The notes: generated by a model from the letters alone, not told the origin. A stretch of 64,000 bases of DNA from Geothrix rubra (GCF_030268065.1 NZ_BSDD01000001.1:62001-126000), one strand, 5' to 3'. Numbered from the stretch's first letter, positions 1 through 8,943 are shown. Program-made: numbers and translations.

Positions 1-791
1 ACGATCCCCGCAGCCAGTTCCTCAACTGGGCCCTCATGGACACGGCCAGCTGGGACTACCCGGCGGACACCCGCGGCTACACCTGGGGCGCGGCCCTGGA
101 GCTGGTCTGGGACGCCTGGGCCCTGCGGGCGGGCAGCTTCCTGGAGCCGAAAGAAGCCAACGGCCTGCTCTTCGACCACCAGGTCTCCCGCGCCCACGGG
201 GACGTGGTCGAGCTGGAGCACGGGCACGAGCTCGGCGGCCTCGCGGGGCGGGTGCGGCTGATGGGGTACGCCAACCACGCCCGGATGGGCGACTACCGGA
301 AGAGCCTGGAAGGGAATCCCGCCACACCCGATGTCACTGCCACGCGCCGCGCGGGCCGGATCAAGTACGGCTGGGGCCTCAGCGCCGAGCAGGCCCTCAC
401 GCCGGACCTGGGTGCGTTCCTCCGGGCCGGGTGGAACGACGGGCGCACCGAGACCTGGGCCTTCACGGAAGTGGACCGCACGGCCGCCGGAGGCCTGAGC
501 CTGGCCGGGCCCCGCTGGGGGCGCCCGGAGGACCGGCTGGGGCTGGCGGCCATCGTCAACGGCCTCTCGCCGGACCACCGGGCCTACCTGGGGGCCGGCG
601 GCTACGGGTTCATCGTCGGGGACGGCCGCCTGAACCCCGGCCAGGAGCGGATCGTGGAGGCCTACTACGCCTTCGAGGCCGCCCATGGCTTCACCGTCTC
701 CCTGGACGCCGAACGGGTCGAGCACCCGGCCTTCAACCGGGACCGGGGACCCGCGTCCATCTTCGCCCTGCGGGTGCATGGGCAGTTCTGA
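1..791 (+). CDS. Carbohydrate porin, OprB family (C-terminal part, cut by window edge)
   Basis: This is the 3' part of an outer-membrane sugar-selective porin. The frame is open from base 3 and gives 262 residues, so the true start lies outside the window. The visible part has family hallmarks: alternating beta-barrel strands rich in Trp, Tyr and Gly, a segment RAGWNDGRTETWAF, a late HPAFNRDRGP motif and a terminal aromatic residue (HGQF) as expected for BAM-dependent barrel insertion. It converges on the ABC ATPase gene downstream. Substrate cannot be read from the sequence; sugars are typical for the family. Only nine bases separate its stop from the distal copy of the ATPase gene tail. Confidence 0.82.
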   Translation, partial: DPRSQFLNWALMDTASWDYPADTRGYTWGAALELVWDAWALRAGSFLEPKEANGLLFDHQVSRAHGDVVELEHGHELGGLAGRVRLMGYANHARMGDYRKSLEGNPATPDVTATRRAGRIKYGWGLSAEQALTPDLGAFLRAGWNDGRTETWAFTEVDRTAAGGLSLAGPRWGRPEDRLGLAAIVNGLSPDHRAYLGAGGYGFIVGDGRLNPGQERIVEAYYAFEAAHGFTVSLDAERVEHPAFNRDRGPASIFALRVHGQF

Positions 792-800
792 AGGGGACGG

Positions 801-863
801 CTACTCGGGCGTGAGGACGCCGCGCTCCTCGCGGTAGGCGAAGAGCTCGCCGAAACGGCCCCA
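801..863 (-). repeat. Extra copy of the 3' end of the ABC ATPase gene
   Basis: This 63-base stretch repeats the last 20 codons plus stop of the ATPase gene (973-1035) and reads WGRFGELFAYREERGVLTPE on the reverse strand. Three bases differ, all silent: Gly GGT/GGC, Arg CGG/CGT and Arg CGG/CGC. It has no start codon of its own and is not a gene. It lies only nine bases from the convergent porin stop, which suggests it marks the original end of the ATPase gene before about 172 bases were added. Confidence 0.9.
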
Positions 864-972
864 CGGGGCCCCCTCCGCGATCGCAAGCCGGAGGCGCCGC
901 GGGAGCGGGAGCACGCGACTGACGTCGCGTGCGATCGGGGCGGTAGTCCAGGTGGGGCAGTGGAAAACCCGC
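864..972 (-). repeat. Hairpin-rich spacer between the two ATPase gene tails
   Basis: This 109-base non-coding spacer sits between the functional ATPase stop and the extra tail copy. Read on the reverse strand it holds CGATCG, a hairpin with an 8-bp stem (911-932, GCACGCGA with TCGCGTGC), then CTCCCGCTC and, further on, TCGCGGAG, which pair imperfectly, then GGGGCCCC. The same order of parts occurs at 38201-38262, and the two-hairpin core also at 17448-17490. Confidence 0.75.
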
Positions 973-2259
973 CTACTCGGGCGTGAGGACGCCGCGCTCC
1001 TCCCGGTAGGCGAAGAGCTCGCCGAACCGACCCCACGCGACGAGGGTCTCGAAGGTCCGTTCGGGGTCCTCCATGGGCAGGCGGTGGTGCAGCTCGGAGA
1101 TGAGCTCCTCGCGGCTCAGCTGGCCCTCGTGCATGTCGAGCAGGTCCGTCACCACGCGGAAGAGCTTGAGCTTGAGGAGCTGCTCCTTCCAGATCTGCTT
1201 GCGCTCCTCCATGCCGGCGCGGACGAAGCGCTGGCCCAGGGCCGTGAAGATGACGGAGCGCTTGGGCGTGTCCACGAACTCCAGCATCTCGGCGGATTTC
1301 ACGGAGGCCAGCACCAGCTCGAAGGGCACGTGGGTGTGCGAGACCACCTGGAAGAGGTCGCAGGTGCCGCCCTGGGTCTCGAGGAATTCCAGCAGGCCCA
1401 GGATGTCGCCGCTCTGGGCGGAGGGCAGGGGCTCGGCCATGTCCGAGAGGAGGCTCGGCTCGGGGGCCGTGATCTCCACGTCCGGCAGCTCGGCGCTGGT
1501 GATGATGTCGTGGAGCTGGTCCACCAGCCGGAGGAACTCCGCGGAGCGCGTATCCCGGGGCCGGGGCAGGGGGTTCTCCACGATGGTGCGGACGCGGCCG
1601 GGGTTCGCCGAGAGCACCACGATGCGGTCGGCCATGTAGGCCACCTCCTTGATGTCGTGGCTCACCATCAGGATGGAGGAGGGGTTCCGCTCGGCGTCCA
1701 CCCAGATGTCCAGGATCTCGGCCCGGAGGCCCTCCGCCGTGAGGGCGTCGACCTGGCTGAAGGGCTCGTCCATGAAGAGGATCTCGGGATCCACGCTGAG
1801 GGCGCGGGCCATGCCCACCCGCTGCTTCATGCCGCCGGAGAGCTCCCGGGGGTAGGCCTCCTCGAAGCCCTCCAGGCCCACCAGGGTGATGGCCCGGTCA
1901 GCCCGGGAGCGGACCTCGTCCTCGGCCAGGCCCTTGGCACGGAGCACGGTGCGGACGTTCTCCTCCACCGTCATCCAGGGATAGAGCGCGAAGCCCTGGA
2001 ACACGATGGACACCCCGGGGTTCAGGCCCTCCAGGCGGTTGCCGTGGTACCGCACCTCGCCCTTGCTGGCCTCGATGAGGCCCGCGAAGATCCGCAGGAT
2101 GGTGGACTTGCCGCAGCCCGAGGGGCCGATGAGGCAGAGCACCTCGTTGGGGCGGATGTCGAGGTTGATGTCCTCCAGCACCCGCAGCAGGTTGCCGCCG
2201 CCGCGGTCGAAGAACTTCTGGACGCCCTTGAGTTCGCAGATCGGGGCTTCAGACACCAT
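973..2259 (-). CDS. ABC transporter ATPase, nitrate/sulfonate/taurine type with C-terminal AAA-associated domain
   Basis: The 428-residue protein energises import by the adjacent double permease at the inner membrane. It has Walker A GPSGCGKST (residues 45-53), signature SGGMKQR (about 141-147) and Walker B LFMDEP (about 161-166), followed by a roughly 150-residue C-terminal extension resembling the AAA-associated domain found on a subgroup of these ATPases. It starts at an ATG eight bases after the permease stop, so the two are co-transcribed. No solute-binding protein gene is visible beside it, and the substrate is unknown. Its 3' end is duplicated downstream at 801-863. Confidence 0.88.
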   Translation of the reverse strand: MVSEAPICELKGVQKFFDRGGGNLLRVLEDINLDIRPNEVLCLIGPSGCGKSTILRIFAGLIEASKGEVRYHGNRLEGLNPGVSIVFQGFALYPWMTVEENVRTVLRAKGLAEDEVRSRADRAITLVGLEGFEEAYPRELSGGMKQRVGMARALSVDPEILFMDEPFSQVDALTAEGLRAEILDIWVDAERNPSSILMVSHDIKEVAYMADRIVVLSANPGRVRTIVENPLPRPRDTRSAEFLRLVDQLHDIITSAELPDVEITAPEPSLLSDMAEPLPSAQSGDILGLLEFLETQGGTCDLFQVVSHTHVPFELVLASVKSAEMLEFVDTPKRSVIFTALGQRFVRAGMEERKQIWKEQLLKLKLFRVVTDLLDMHEGQLSREELISELHHRLPMEDPERTFETLVAWGRFGELFAYREERGVLTPE

Positions 2260-2266
2260 GGGGCAC

Positions 2267-4009
2267 CTATTTCGTCAGGGAGTAGCGGGTGGCGGCGAGC
2301 TGGTAGCACGGCTTCCAGACCAGGCGGTTGAAGGTCACCACCAGGCTGGACATGAGGATGACGCCGGCGGCGAGGAGGGGGAGGTCGCGGTGGTAGGCCG
2401 CGGCGCTTACGGTGGAGCCCAGGCCCCAGGTGGTGAGGGTGTGGCCCTTGTACTCGGCGTACTCGGCCACGATGCTGGCGTTCCAGGCGCCGCCCGCGGC
2501 GGTCACCCAGCCCGTCACCAGGTAGGGGAAGATCGAGGGCAGGTAGAGCGCCTTCATCCGGTGCCAGCGGGACAGGCGGAAGCTGGTGGCCGCCTCCCGC
2601 AGGTCGCCGGGGATGGCCATGGCCCCCGCGATGACGTTGAAGAGGATGTACCACTGCGTGCCGAGGAGCATGAGCACGATGCAGCCGTAGTTCAGGCCCA
2701 CGCCGAAGGTGGCCAGGATGCCGATGACCACCGGGAAGAGCATGGGGGCGGGGAAGGAGGCCGCCACCTGCACCACAGGCTGGAGGACCTTGGAGAGCCG
2801 AGGCGAGAGGCCGATGGCCAGGCCCGCGGGCACGGCCCAGAGGGTGCCCAGGAGGGTGGAGATCAGCACCCGGCTGAGGGTGAGGCCCCCGGCCTTGGCC
2901 AGGTCCCACCAGCGGGCGCCGGGGATGGGCCGCAGGAAGGCCACCAGGCTGACGGCGGACCAGGCGGCCAGGGCGAGCAGGGCCAGGAGGCCCGCGTTCG
3001 CCAGCCAGCGGCCGCCGCGCAGGCGGAGGGACGCGGCCGGCCCGCCCCCCGGCTTGGGGGGCTGCGGGTGGACCGTCGTCTTCCGGTGGACGCGCCGGGC
3101 CTCCAGCCAGCGGATGAGGCGGGAGCGGCGGAACAGCTTCAGCAGCCAGCTCCGGGGCGCCTCGCCCTGGGCCGTCTCCTCCACGCGGAAGCGCTGGGCC
3201 CAGACCACCACGGGCCGCCAGAGCACCTGGTCGAGGAACACGATCATGGCCACCATCGCGAGGATGGCGTAGGCCATGGCAGGCACGTTCCCCTGCTCCA
3301 CGGCCACGCTCATGTACGAGCCCAGGCCCGGCAGCCGGAAGTCCTTGTCGCCGAGCTTGAAGGCCTCCGTGATCATCAGGAAGAACCAGCCGCCGGCCAT
3401 GCTCATCATGCTGTTCCACACCAGGCCCGTGGTGCCGAAGGGCAGTTCCACCCACTTGAAGCGCTGCCACCAGTTGAACCCGTAGACCGTGGCCGACTCC
3501 TGCATGTCCAGGGGCACGGACTTCAGGGAGTGGTAGAGGCTGAAGGTCATGTTCCAGGCCTGGCCCGTGAAGATCATGAGCACCGCGGCCAGTTCCAGCC
3601 CCAGGTTGCTGTGGGGGAAGATGGCCACCAGCGCCAGCACCAGGCCGGGCATGAAGCCCAGCACGGGGATGCTCTGGAGGATGTCCAGCAGGGGGATGAG
3701 CAGCTTCTCCGCCCGGCGGTCCTTGGCGGCCCAGAAGGCGTAGACCAGGGTGAAGCCCAGGCTGATGACGTAGGCCACCAGGCCCCGCATCATGGAGAAG
3801 AAGGTGTACTTGGGCAGGGCCCAGGGGGAGAGGTCGATCTCCACGAGGGGGCGATGCACGCCGGTCCACTGGCGGCCCATCATGACGAGGCCGTAGAGGA
3901 TGGCGGCGCCGGCCACGAGGACCAGGAGGTCCACCCAGCGGCGGCGCTTGAAGGGAAGGAACAGGGCGTTGGCCTGTCCCCACACGGTGTCGAGGAAGCG
4001 ATGGATCAT
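2267..4009 (-). CDS. ABC transporter permease with two fused transmembrane domains
   Basis: This 580-residue inner-membrane protein carries two copies of the BPD_transp_1 permease fold: one in roughly residues 80-270 and one in 370-580, joined by a charged, proline- and arginine-rich linker. Each half shows several hydrophobic helices and an EAA-like cytoplasmic loop (ESATVYGFNWWQRFKWVELP in the first, EAATSFRLSRWHRMKALYLP in the second) that docks with the ATPase. The fusion means one polypeptide supplies both membrane halves. It is the first gene of the pair with the downstream ATPase. The family resembles nitrate/sulfonate importers, but no binding protein is present to identify the ligand. 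Confidence 0.87.
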   Translation of the reverse strand: MIHRFLDTVWGQANALFLPFKRRRWVDLLVLVAGAAILYGLVMMGRQWTGVHRPLVEIDLSPWALPKYTFFSMMRGLVAYVISLGFTLVYAFWAAKDRRAEKLLIPLLDILQSIPVLGFMPGLVLALVAIFPHSNLGLELAAVLMIFTGQAWNMTFSLYHSLKSVPLDMQESATVYGFNWWQRFKWVELPFGTTGLVWNSMMSMAGGWFFLMITEAFKLGDKDFRLPGLGSYMSVAVEQGNVPAMAYAILAMVAMIVFLDQVLWRPVVVWAQRFRVEETAQGEAPRSWLLKLFRRSRLIRWLEARRVHRKTTVHPQPPKPGGGPAASLRLRGGRWLANAGLLALLALAAWSAVSLVAFLRPIPGARWWDLAKAGGLTLSRVLISTLLGTLWAVPAGLAIGLSPRLSKVLQPVVQVAASFPAPMLFPVVIGILATFGVGLNYGCIVLMLLGTQWYILFNVIAGAMAIPGDLREAATSFRLSRWHRMKALYLPSIFPYLVTGWVTAAGGAWNASIVAEYAEYKGHTLTTWGLGSTVSAAAYHRDLPLLAAGVILMSSLVVTFNRLVWKPCYQLAATRYSLTK

Positions 4010-4307
4010 GGCCGGTCCGGAGGAGGGGATGCGCCGCGCCGATGCAGGCCGCCATCCCGGTCAGGGGGCGGGGGAAAGGGGAGCCGCGGGAGCCGCCTCA
4101 GCGGGCGGCGCGACTCGACGGAGGTTCAGCGAGGTCGGTCTGTCGTCCCATCGCAACCTCCTTTCCGGCGCCAGGGCCAGAGGCAGTCTGCCTTCCCCGG
4201 CCTGGAGGGGTCAACCCGGTTTCTCGGAGCCTTCCGCTTCATTCCCGCGGGCCTTCGCGTCACCATGGAGCCCCTACCTGGAGGAGAGACCGTGCCGGAG
4301 CCCCCCT
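4010..4307. promoter_or_regulatory. Divergent control region between permease and kinase genes
   Basis: About 300 bases separate the permease start (reverse) from the kinase start (forward). It must hold promoters for both, but I cannot place convincing -35/-10 boxes. It contains a short reverse-strand frame with an excellent ribosome binding site (4098-4151, listed separately). I do not recognise a riboswitch here. Confidence 0.4.
4098..4151 (-). CDS. Possible 17-residue leader peptide upstream of the ABC operon
   Basis: On the reverse strand an AAAGGAGG Shine-Dalgarno (4157-4164) lies five bases before an ATG that opens a frame reading MGRQTDLAEPPSSRAAR and then stop. The ribosome site is among the best in the window, far better than those of many real genes here. 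The frame ends about 90 bases before the permease start, where a translated leader could control the operon. No run of a single regulatory amino acid is present, so the sensed signal, if any, is unknown. It could be a chance match. Confidence 0.35.
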   Translation of the reverse strand: MGRQTDLAEPPSSRAAR

Positions 4308-7300
4308 GTGGCCACCTCTGAGGAGCGGCTGCTGGCCCTGGCCGTGGCCCGGGGCCTGGTGGAGCCGGCGGAGGCCCGGGGGGCCAGCCTGGACGATCTG
4401 GTGTCCTCCGGCCGCCTGACGGCCGCGGAGCGCGACCTGCTGGAGGAGGACCTGGAGACCTTCTCGGACACCCACTGGTCCATGGACATGACCGGGCCCG
4501 CCCCGGAGGGCTCCGGGGGGGGCGAGGCGCCCACCTGGGCGGGCCTCTCCGAGGCCAACTCCGAGGCGATGGCCGGGATCCGGGCCTCCAAGGCCGAGGG
4601 CCTCTTCCGGGCAAAGCGGGTGGCCCACTGGGGGCGCTACGAGTCCCTGGAGCTGGTGGGCGAGGGGGGCATGGGCCGCATCTTCCGGGCGGAGGATCCC
4701 AAGCTGCGCCGGGCCGTGGCCCTCAAGCTCCTGCGCCGGGATGACCCCGAGCTGCTCCAGCGCTTCCTCCAGGAGGCCCAGCTCCAGGCCCGGGTGGACC
4801 ACCCCAACGTGTGCCGGGTGTACGAGGTGGGCGAGTGGCGGGGCCAGCCCTACATCGCCATGCAGTACGTCCGCGGGGAGTCCCTGCGCGAGGCCGGGGC
4901 CGGCCTGCCGCGGGAGACCCTGCTGGAGCTGATGGTGCAGGTCTGCGAGGGCGTGCATGCGGCCCATCGCGTGGGGCTGGTCCACCGGGACCTGAAGCCA
5001 GCCAACCTCATGGTGGAACGGACGGAGGAGGGCGGCGTCCGGGCCTGCGTGCTGGACTTCGGGCTGGCCCGGGGCCAGGAGGGGGGCGGCGTCACCCAGA
5101 CCGGCCACGTCATGGGCACCGTGAGCTTCATGTCCCCGGAGCAGGCGCGGGGCGAGTCGGGCCAGCTCGACCGCCGCTCCGATGTCTACGCCCTGGGGGC
5201 GACCTTGTACACGCTGCTGGCGGGCCGTCCGCCCTTCGAGGGCGAGGGGCTGGACTGCATGGCCCGCATCGTGAAGGACGATCCCGTGCCGCTCCGGCGG
5301 TTCGTGCCCGACCTTCCGGCGGACCTGGAGACCGTGGTCCTCACCTGCCTGGAGAAGGACCCCCGTCGCCGCTATCCCACCGCCCGCGCCCTGGGCGAGG
5401 ACCTGCACCGGATCCTCGACGGGGAACCCATCCAGGCCCGGCCCCTGACCCTGGCCGAGCGCGTCCTCCGCTGGGCGCGGAAGCGCAAGGCCGCCGTCAC
5501 GGCCGGCGCCCTGGTCTGCCTGGCGGCCCTGGCCTTCGGCGGCTTCGCCGTCCGCGAGCGCATCCGGTCGCGGGAGCAGACCGCCTACGCCCAGCGCTTC
5601 GCCCAGGAGGCGGAGCGCATCGAGGCCCTGGCCCGGTACCTCCGCCTCCAGCCTGCGCGGGACCTCCGCACGGACCAGGCCGATCTCCGGGCGCGGGTGG
5701 GGGGCCTCCAGGCCGAGGTGCAGGCCGCGGGTGCCCTGGCCGAGGCCCCCGGCGCCTACGCCCTGGGGCGCGCCCACCTCGCCTTGGATGAGCCCGCCGA
5801 GGCGAAGCGGGAACTGGAGCGGGCCTGGTCCCTGGGGTTCCGGACCCCGGAGGCGGCCCACGCCCTTGGGCGCGCCCTGGCAGCCCTCTACCAGGCGGAG
5901 GTGGGGAAGGCCTACGCCCTGCCGGACCCGCAGATGCGGCAGCGCCGGATCGCAGAGCTGGACCGCACCCTGCGGGAGCCCGCCGCGACCTGGCTGCGCC
6001 AGGGGGCCGCCGCCTCCCTGGAACCCCCGGCCTACCGCGAGGGCCTCCTCGCCCTCATGCAGGGGGATCCCCGCCGGGCCGTGGACCTGGCCCAGCGCGC
6101 CCAGGACCAGGCCCCCTGGTTCTACGAGGCCCTGCGACTGGAGGCCGAGGCCGAGATCGCCCAGGCCCACGCCCAGCAGGACCCCCGGCTGGCCGACACC
6201 CTGCTGGCCCGGGCCGGTTCCCTGCTGGCCCAGGCCGAGGCCCGCGCCCCCTGCGACGTGGACCTGCTGCGCCTGGAGATGCGCCAGCGGCAGGAGGCCG
6301 TGGTCCTGAACTGGCAGACCGAGGCGGACCCGCGTCCCCTCGTCCAGGCGGAACTCGAGGTGGCCGACCGCTGGGCGCGGCTGGAGCCCGCCGCCGCCCA
6401 GCCCGTGGCCTGGCGGGCCCGGGCCTGGGCCGAGGAGGCGCGCTACCTGTCCCAGCGGGATCGGGAGCCCGATCCCTGGCTGACCCAGGCAGACCAGGCT
6501 TCGGCCGAGGCGCTCCGCCGGGATCCCCGGGACCTGGACGGCCTCACGGCCCGTGCGGCGGTGCTGCGGACCGAGGGTTTCCGCCTGTTGAACGAGGGCG
6601 AGGATCCCAGCGGGAAGTTCAAGGAGGCCGTCCAGGTGGCGGATCAGGGCCTCCGGCTGGACCCCTCCCAGATCATCCTCATGAACATCCGGAGCGCGGC
6701 CCTGCTCACCTGGATCCGGGTGATGGGCATGCGGGGGACCTATTCCCGCCCGGAGGTCCTGCCCTTCCTGGAGGAATCCCGGCGCCTGGCCCAGGCGCAT
6801 CTCTCCGAGCCCTACTACCAGGGCAACCTGGGCGGCCTGGCTCAGGCCATGGCCACGGCCGCCCTCTACATCGGCGGCGATCCGCGTGCTGAAGCCCGGG
6901 AGGCTGTCCTGGCCTACGGGGAGGGCCTGAAGGCCCAGCCACACCACGTCGGCTTCCACCGGGGCGTCCTCATCGGCCTGGCGGACCTCGCCATGGCCCA
7001 GGCCCGGGATGGGGAGGATCCAGGCGAAGCCGTGGCGGACGCCCGCCGGGCCTTCCAGACCGCCCGCGGAGCCGGGGCCCCGCTCCAGTCCCTCGCCCCC
7101 TACCTCACCCAGGCCCTCACAGCGGAGGCCACCTGGAAGGCCTCCCATGGGGGCGATCCCCGGTCCGACCTGGATGAGATCGACCGTCTCGCGCCCCTGC
7201 TGGCCCACCCCGAGGAGGAACCCGACGTGGTGGCCGGCGTCTGGCTGAAGGCCCTTGCCCTCAGGCTCCAGGTCGGTCCTTCCGCGCCGGCGGCCGGGGC

Positions 7301-7469
7301 CCGCGAGGAAGGCCGCCGCCTGGCAGCCTTCCTCGCCCGCCAGGGCTCCTCCGATCCCCTCGCCTGGGATGGGCTGGCCGCCTTCGAGCGCGCCTGCGGA
7401 AACAGGGAGGCGGGAGCGAAGGCCCTCGCCCGGGTGAAGGCCCTCGATCCCGCCTGGCGTGATTTCTAG
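4308..7469 (+). CDS. Ser/Thr protein kinase with transmembrane helix and TPR-like C-terminal region
   Basis: This is a bacterial Hanks-type kinase of 1053 residues. The N-terminus is a Glu/Ala-rich leader of about 110 residues. The kinase domain then shows the glycine-rich loop GEGGMGRIF (near 118), the ATP-anchoring lysine in VALKLL, the catalytic loop HRDLKPAN (near 225) and DFGLA (near 249), so it should be active. A hydrophobic helix (about 393-415) is followed by some 640 residues of Ala/Glu/Leu-rich helical repeats resembling TPRs, probably periplasmic, for ligand or partner binding. I chose the GTG at 4308, which has GGAG seven bases upstream; the frame is open further upstream but runs into the divergent promoter region. 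Its stop overlaps the convergent gene by four bases. Confidence 0.88.
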   Translation: MATSEERLLALAVARGLVEPAEARGASLDDLVSSGRLTAAERDLLEEDLETFSDTHWSMDMTGPAPEGSGGGEAPTWAGLSEANSEAMAGIRASKAEGLFRAKRVAHWGRYESLELVGEGGMGRIFRAEDPKLRRAVALKLLRRDDPELLQRFLQEAQLQARVDHPNVCRVYEVGEWRGQPYIAMQYVRGESLREAGAGLPRETLLELMVQVCEGVHAAHRVGLVHRDLKPANLMVERTEEGGVRACVLDFGLARGQEGGGVTQTGHVMGTVSFMSPEQARGESGQLDRRSDVYALGATLYTLLAGRPPFEGEGLDCMARIVKDDPVPLRRFVPDLPADLETVVLTCLEKDPRRRYPTARALGEDLHRILDGEPIQARPLTLAERVLRWARKRKAAVTAGALVCLAALAFGGFAVRERIRSREQTAYAQRFAQEAERIEALARYLRLQPARDLRTDQADLRARVGGLQAEVQAAGALAEAPGAYALGRAHLALDEPAEAKRELERAWSLGFRTPEAAHALGRALAALYQAEVGKAYALPDPQMRQRRIAELDRTLREPAATWLRQGAAASLEPPAYREGLLALMQGDPRRAVDLAQRAQDQAPWFYEALRLEAEAEIAQAHAQQDPRLADTLLARAGSLLAQAEARAPCDVDLLRLEMRQRQEAVVLNWQTEADPRPLVQAELEVADRWARLEPAAAQPVAWRARAWAEEARYLSQRDREPDPWLTQADQASAEALRRDPRDLDGLTARAAVLRTEGFRLLNEGEDPSGKFKEAVQVADQGLRLDPSQIILMNIRSAALLTWIRVMGMRGTYSRPEVLPFLEESRRLAQAHLSEPYYQGNLGGLAQAMATAALYIGGDPRAEAREAVLAYGEGLKAQPHHVGFHRGVLIGLADLAMAQARDGEDPGEAVADARRAFQTARGAGAPLQSLAPYLTQALTAEATWKASHGGDPRSDLDEIDRLAPLLAHPEEEPDVVAGVWLKALALRLQVGPSAPAAGAREEGRRLAAFLARQGSSDPLAWDGLAAFERACGNREAGAKALARVKALDPAWRDF

Positions 7470-7828
7470 CCGTTGATGACGTTGATGGTGTGCTTGCAGA
7501 GGAAGGCGGGCGTCGTGCCGTCCTCCTTGGCAAGGTTCCAGAGGCGCTCGACGAGCTCGGGGGTCATGAGGATGTCCTGGCTCTTCCCGATGAGCTTGGC
7601 GGCCTGGGGGAAGCGGCGGAGGAAATCCTCCCGCGTCATGCGCTTGCCCTCGGCGGGGCCGCCCTTCTCGTAGAACTTGCCGAGGACCTTCACCCCGCGG
7701 TCGCTCCAGGCCAGGGCGTCGCACTCGATGGGATCCAGCGTGTGGATGCGCGAGGTGCCGTCGGGCATGAGGACGTTCAGGGTGATGCCCGTGATCTTGG
7801 GGCGCTTCGGGGTCGTGCGGGTCGCCAT
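7466..7828 (-). CDS. Conserved-looking small protein of unknown function
   Basis: I do not recognise this 120-residue protein. It is soluble, basic at the start (MATRTTPKRPK), with no signal peptide or membrane segment. The middle is mixed alpha/beta and the C-terminal half is helical (EDFLRRFPQAAKLIGKSQD, then PELVERLWNLAKEDG). A GGAG ribosome site lies just before the ATG. It is the next gene after the MoxR ATPase, 37 bases downstream on the same strand, so the two are probably co-transcribed. Its stop overlaps the convergent kinase stop by four bases. Confidence 0.7.
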   Translation of the reverse strand: MATRTTPKRPKITGITLNVLMPDGTSRIHTLDPIECDALAWSDRGVKVLGKFYEKGGPAEGKRMTREDFLRRFPQAAKLIGKSQDILMTPELVERLWNLAKEDGTTPAFLCKHTINVING

Positions 7829-7867
7829 GGCGTCTCCGGAGGGGGGTGGGGGAATCGGGGGCCGGGC

Positions 7868-8821
7868 TCAGGGTCGGGGCACGGCTTGGAGGAGCTGGGC
7901 GATGGCCTGGTCGGTGGTGGCGCCGTCGGCCTCGCTCTCGAAGGTGAGCAGGAGGCGGTGGCGCAGCACGTCCGGCGCCAGGTCCACCACGTCCTGGGGC
8001 AGCACATGGTCGCGGCCCTGGAGGAAGGCCAGGGCGCGGGAGGAGGCCTGGAGCGCGAGGGAGGCCCGGGGGCTGGCGCCGCAGCGGAGCTGCTCCTTGC
8101 CCTTCCAGGGCTTGCCGTGGCCGGGGCGGGTGGCCTGCACCAGGCGCACGATGTAGCCGCGGATGGCCTCGTCCAGCCGCACCTGTTCGGCCTCGGCGCC
8201 GGCGGCCAGCAGGATGGCGCCATCCACGACGGGATGCACCTGGTCCCCGGTGAGGTGGGCGCGGCGCAGCACCTCGATCTCCTCCTCCTGCTTCGGGTAG
8301 TCCACCCGCAGCTTGAAGAGGAAGCGGTCCATCTGGGCCTCGGGCAGGGGGAAGGTGCCCTCCTGCTCCAGGGGATTCTGGGTGGCCAGCACGAGGAAGG
8401 GATCCGGCAGGCGGAAGCTCTCCTCGCCCAGGGTGACCTGGCGCTCTTCCATGGCCTCCAGCAGGGCGGCCTGCACCTTGGAAGGGGCGCGGTTGATCTC
8501 GTCGGCCAGGAGGAGGTTCGCGAACACCGGTCCCTTCTTCGGCGTGAAGGTGAGGGCCTTGGGATCGAAGACGAGGGTGCCCACCACGTCGCTGGGCAGC
8601 AGGTCCGGCGTGAACTGGATGCGCCGGAAGCTGGTGTGGCTGGCCGCCGCCAGCGTCTTGATGGTGCGGGTCTTCGCCAGGCCCGGCAGGCCCTCCAGCA
8701 GCACGTGGCCGCGGCAGAGCAGGGCGACGAGCAGGCGGTTCAGCAGCAGGGGCTGGCCGACGATCACCTTGCGGCATTCGGCGAGCAGGGACTCGAGGGC
8801 GGCGTTGGATGCGTTGGGCAT
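7868..8821 (-). CDS. MoxR-family AAA+ ATPase
   Basis: The 317-residue protein is a cytoplasmic chaperone-like AAA+ ATPase of the MoxR/RavA group, which typically helps mature metalloenzymes or envelope complexes. Evidence is the Walker A segment GLPGLAKT (near 57), Walker B plus the family motif LLADEINRAPSKVQAALLEAMEE region (near 105-127), sensor ATQNP and a C-terminal lid. The usual partner genes (DUF58, VWA-domain proteins) are not next to it; only the small unknown gene at 7466 follows. The client protein is therefore unknown. Confidence 0.88.
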   Translation of the reverse strand: MPNASNAALESLLAECRKVIVGQPLLLNRLLVALLCRGHVLLEGLPGLAKTRTIKTLAAASHTSFRRIQFTPDLLPSDVVGTLVFDPKALTFTPKKGPVFANLLLADEINRAPSKVQAALLEAMEERQVTLGEESFRLPDPFLVLATQNPLEQEGTFPLPEAQMDRFLFKLRVDYPKQEEEIEVLRRAHLTGDQVHPVVDGAILLAAGAEAEQVRLDEAIRGYIVRLVQATRPGHGKPWKGKEQLRCGASPRASLALQASSRALAFLQGRDHVLPQDVVDLAPDVLRHRLLLTFESEADGATTDQAIAQLLQAVPRP

Positions 8822-8943
8822 GGTGCGACCATTCTGCCCCGCGGGCTCGGAACCTGGGAACCCGCAATCCGAGGAACCTGCGTCTGGGCCCCCGGGGGTT
8901 TACCATGGGGCACGTCCCCGGGTGAGCCGTGCTCCGACCCGCC

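Noticed and set aside
952-2331. Long open frame on the forward strand opposite the ABC ATPase
   Set aside because: High GC content keeps antisense frames open. The translation is low-complexity (His, Glu, Leu, Gly-rich) without family motifs, whereas the reverse strand has full ATPase motifs.
2006-4261. Long forward frame opposite the permease
   Set aside because: It is an antisense shadow; composition is unnatural and no domain is recognisable.
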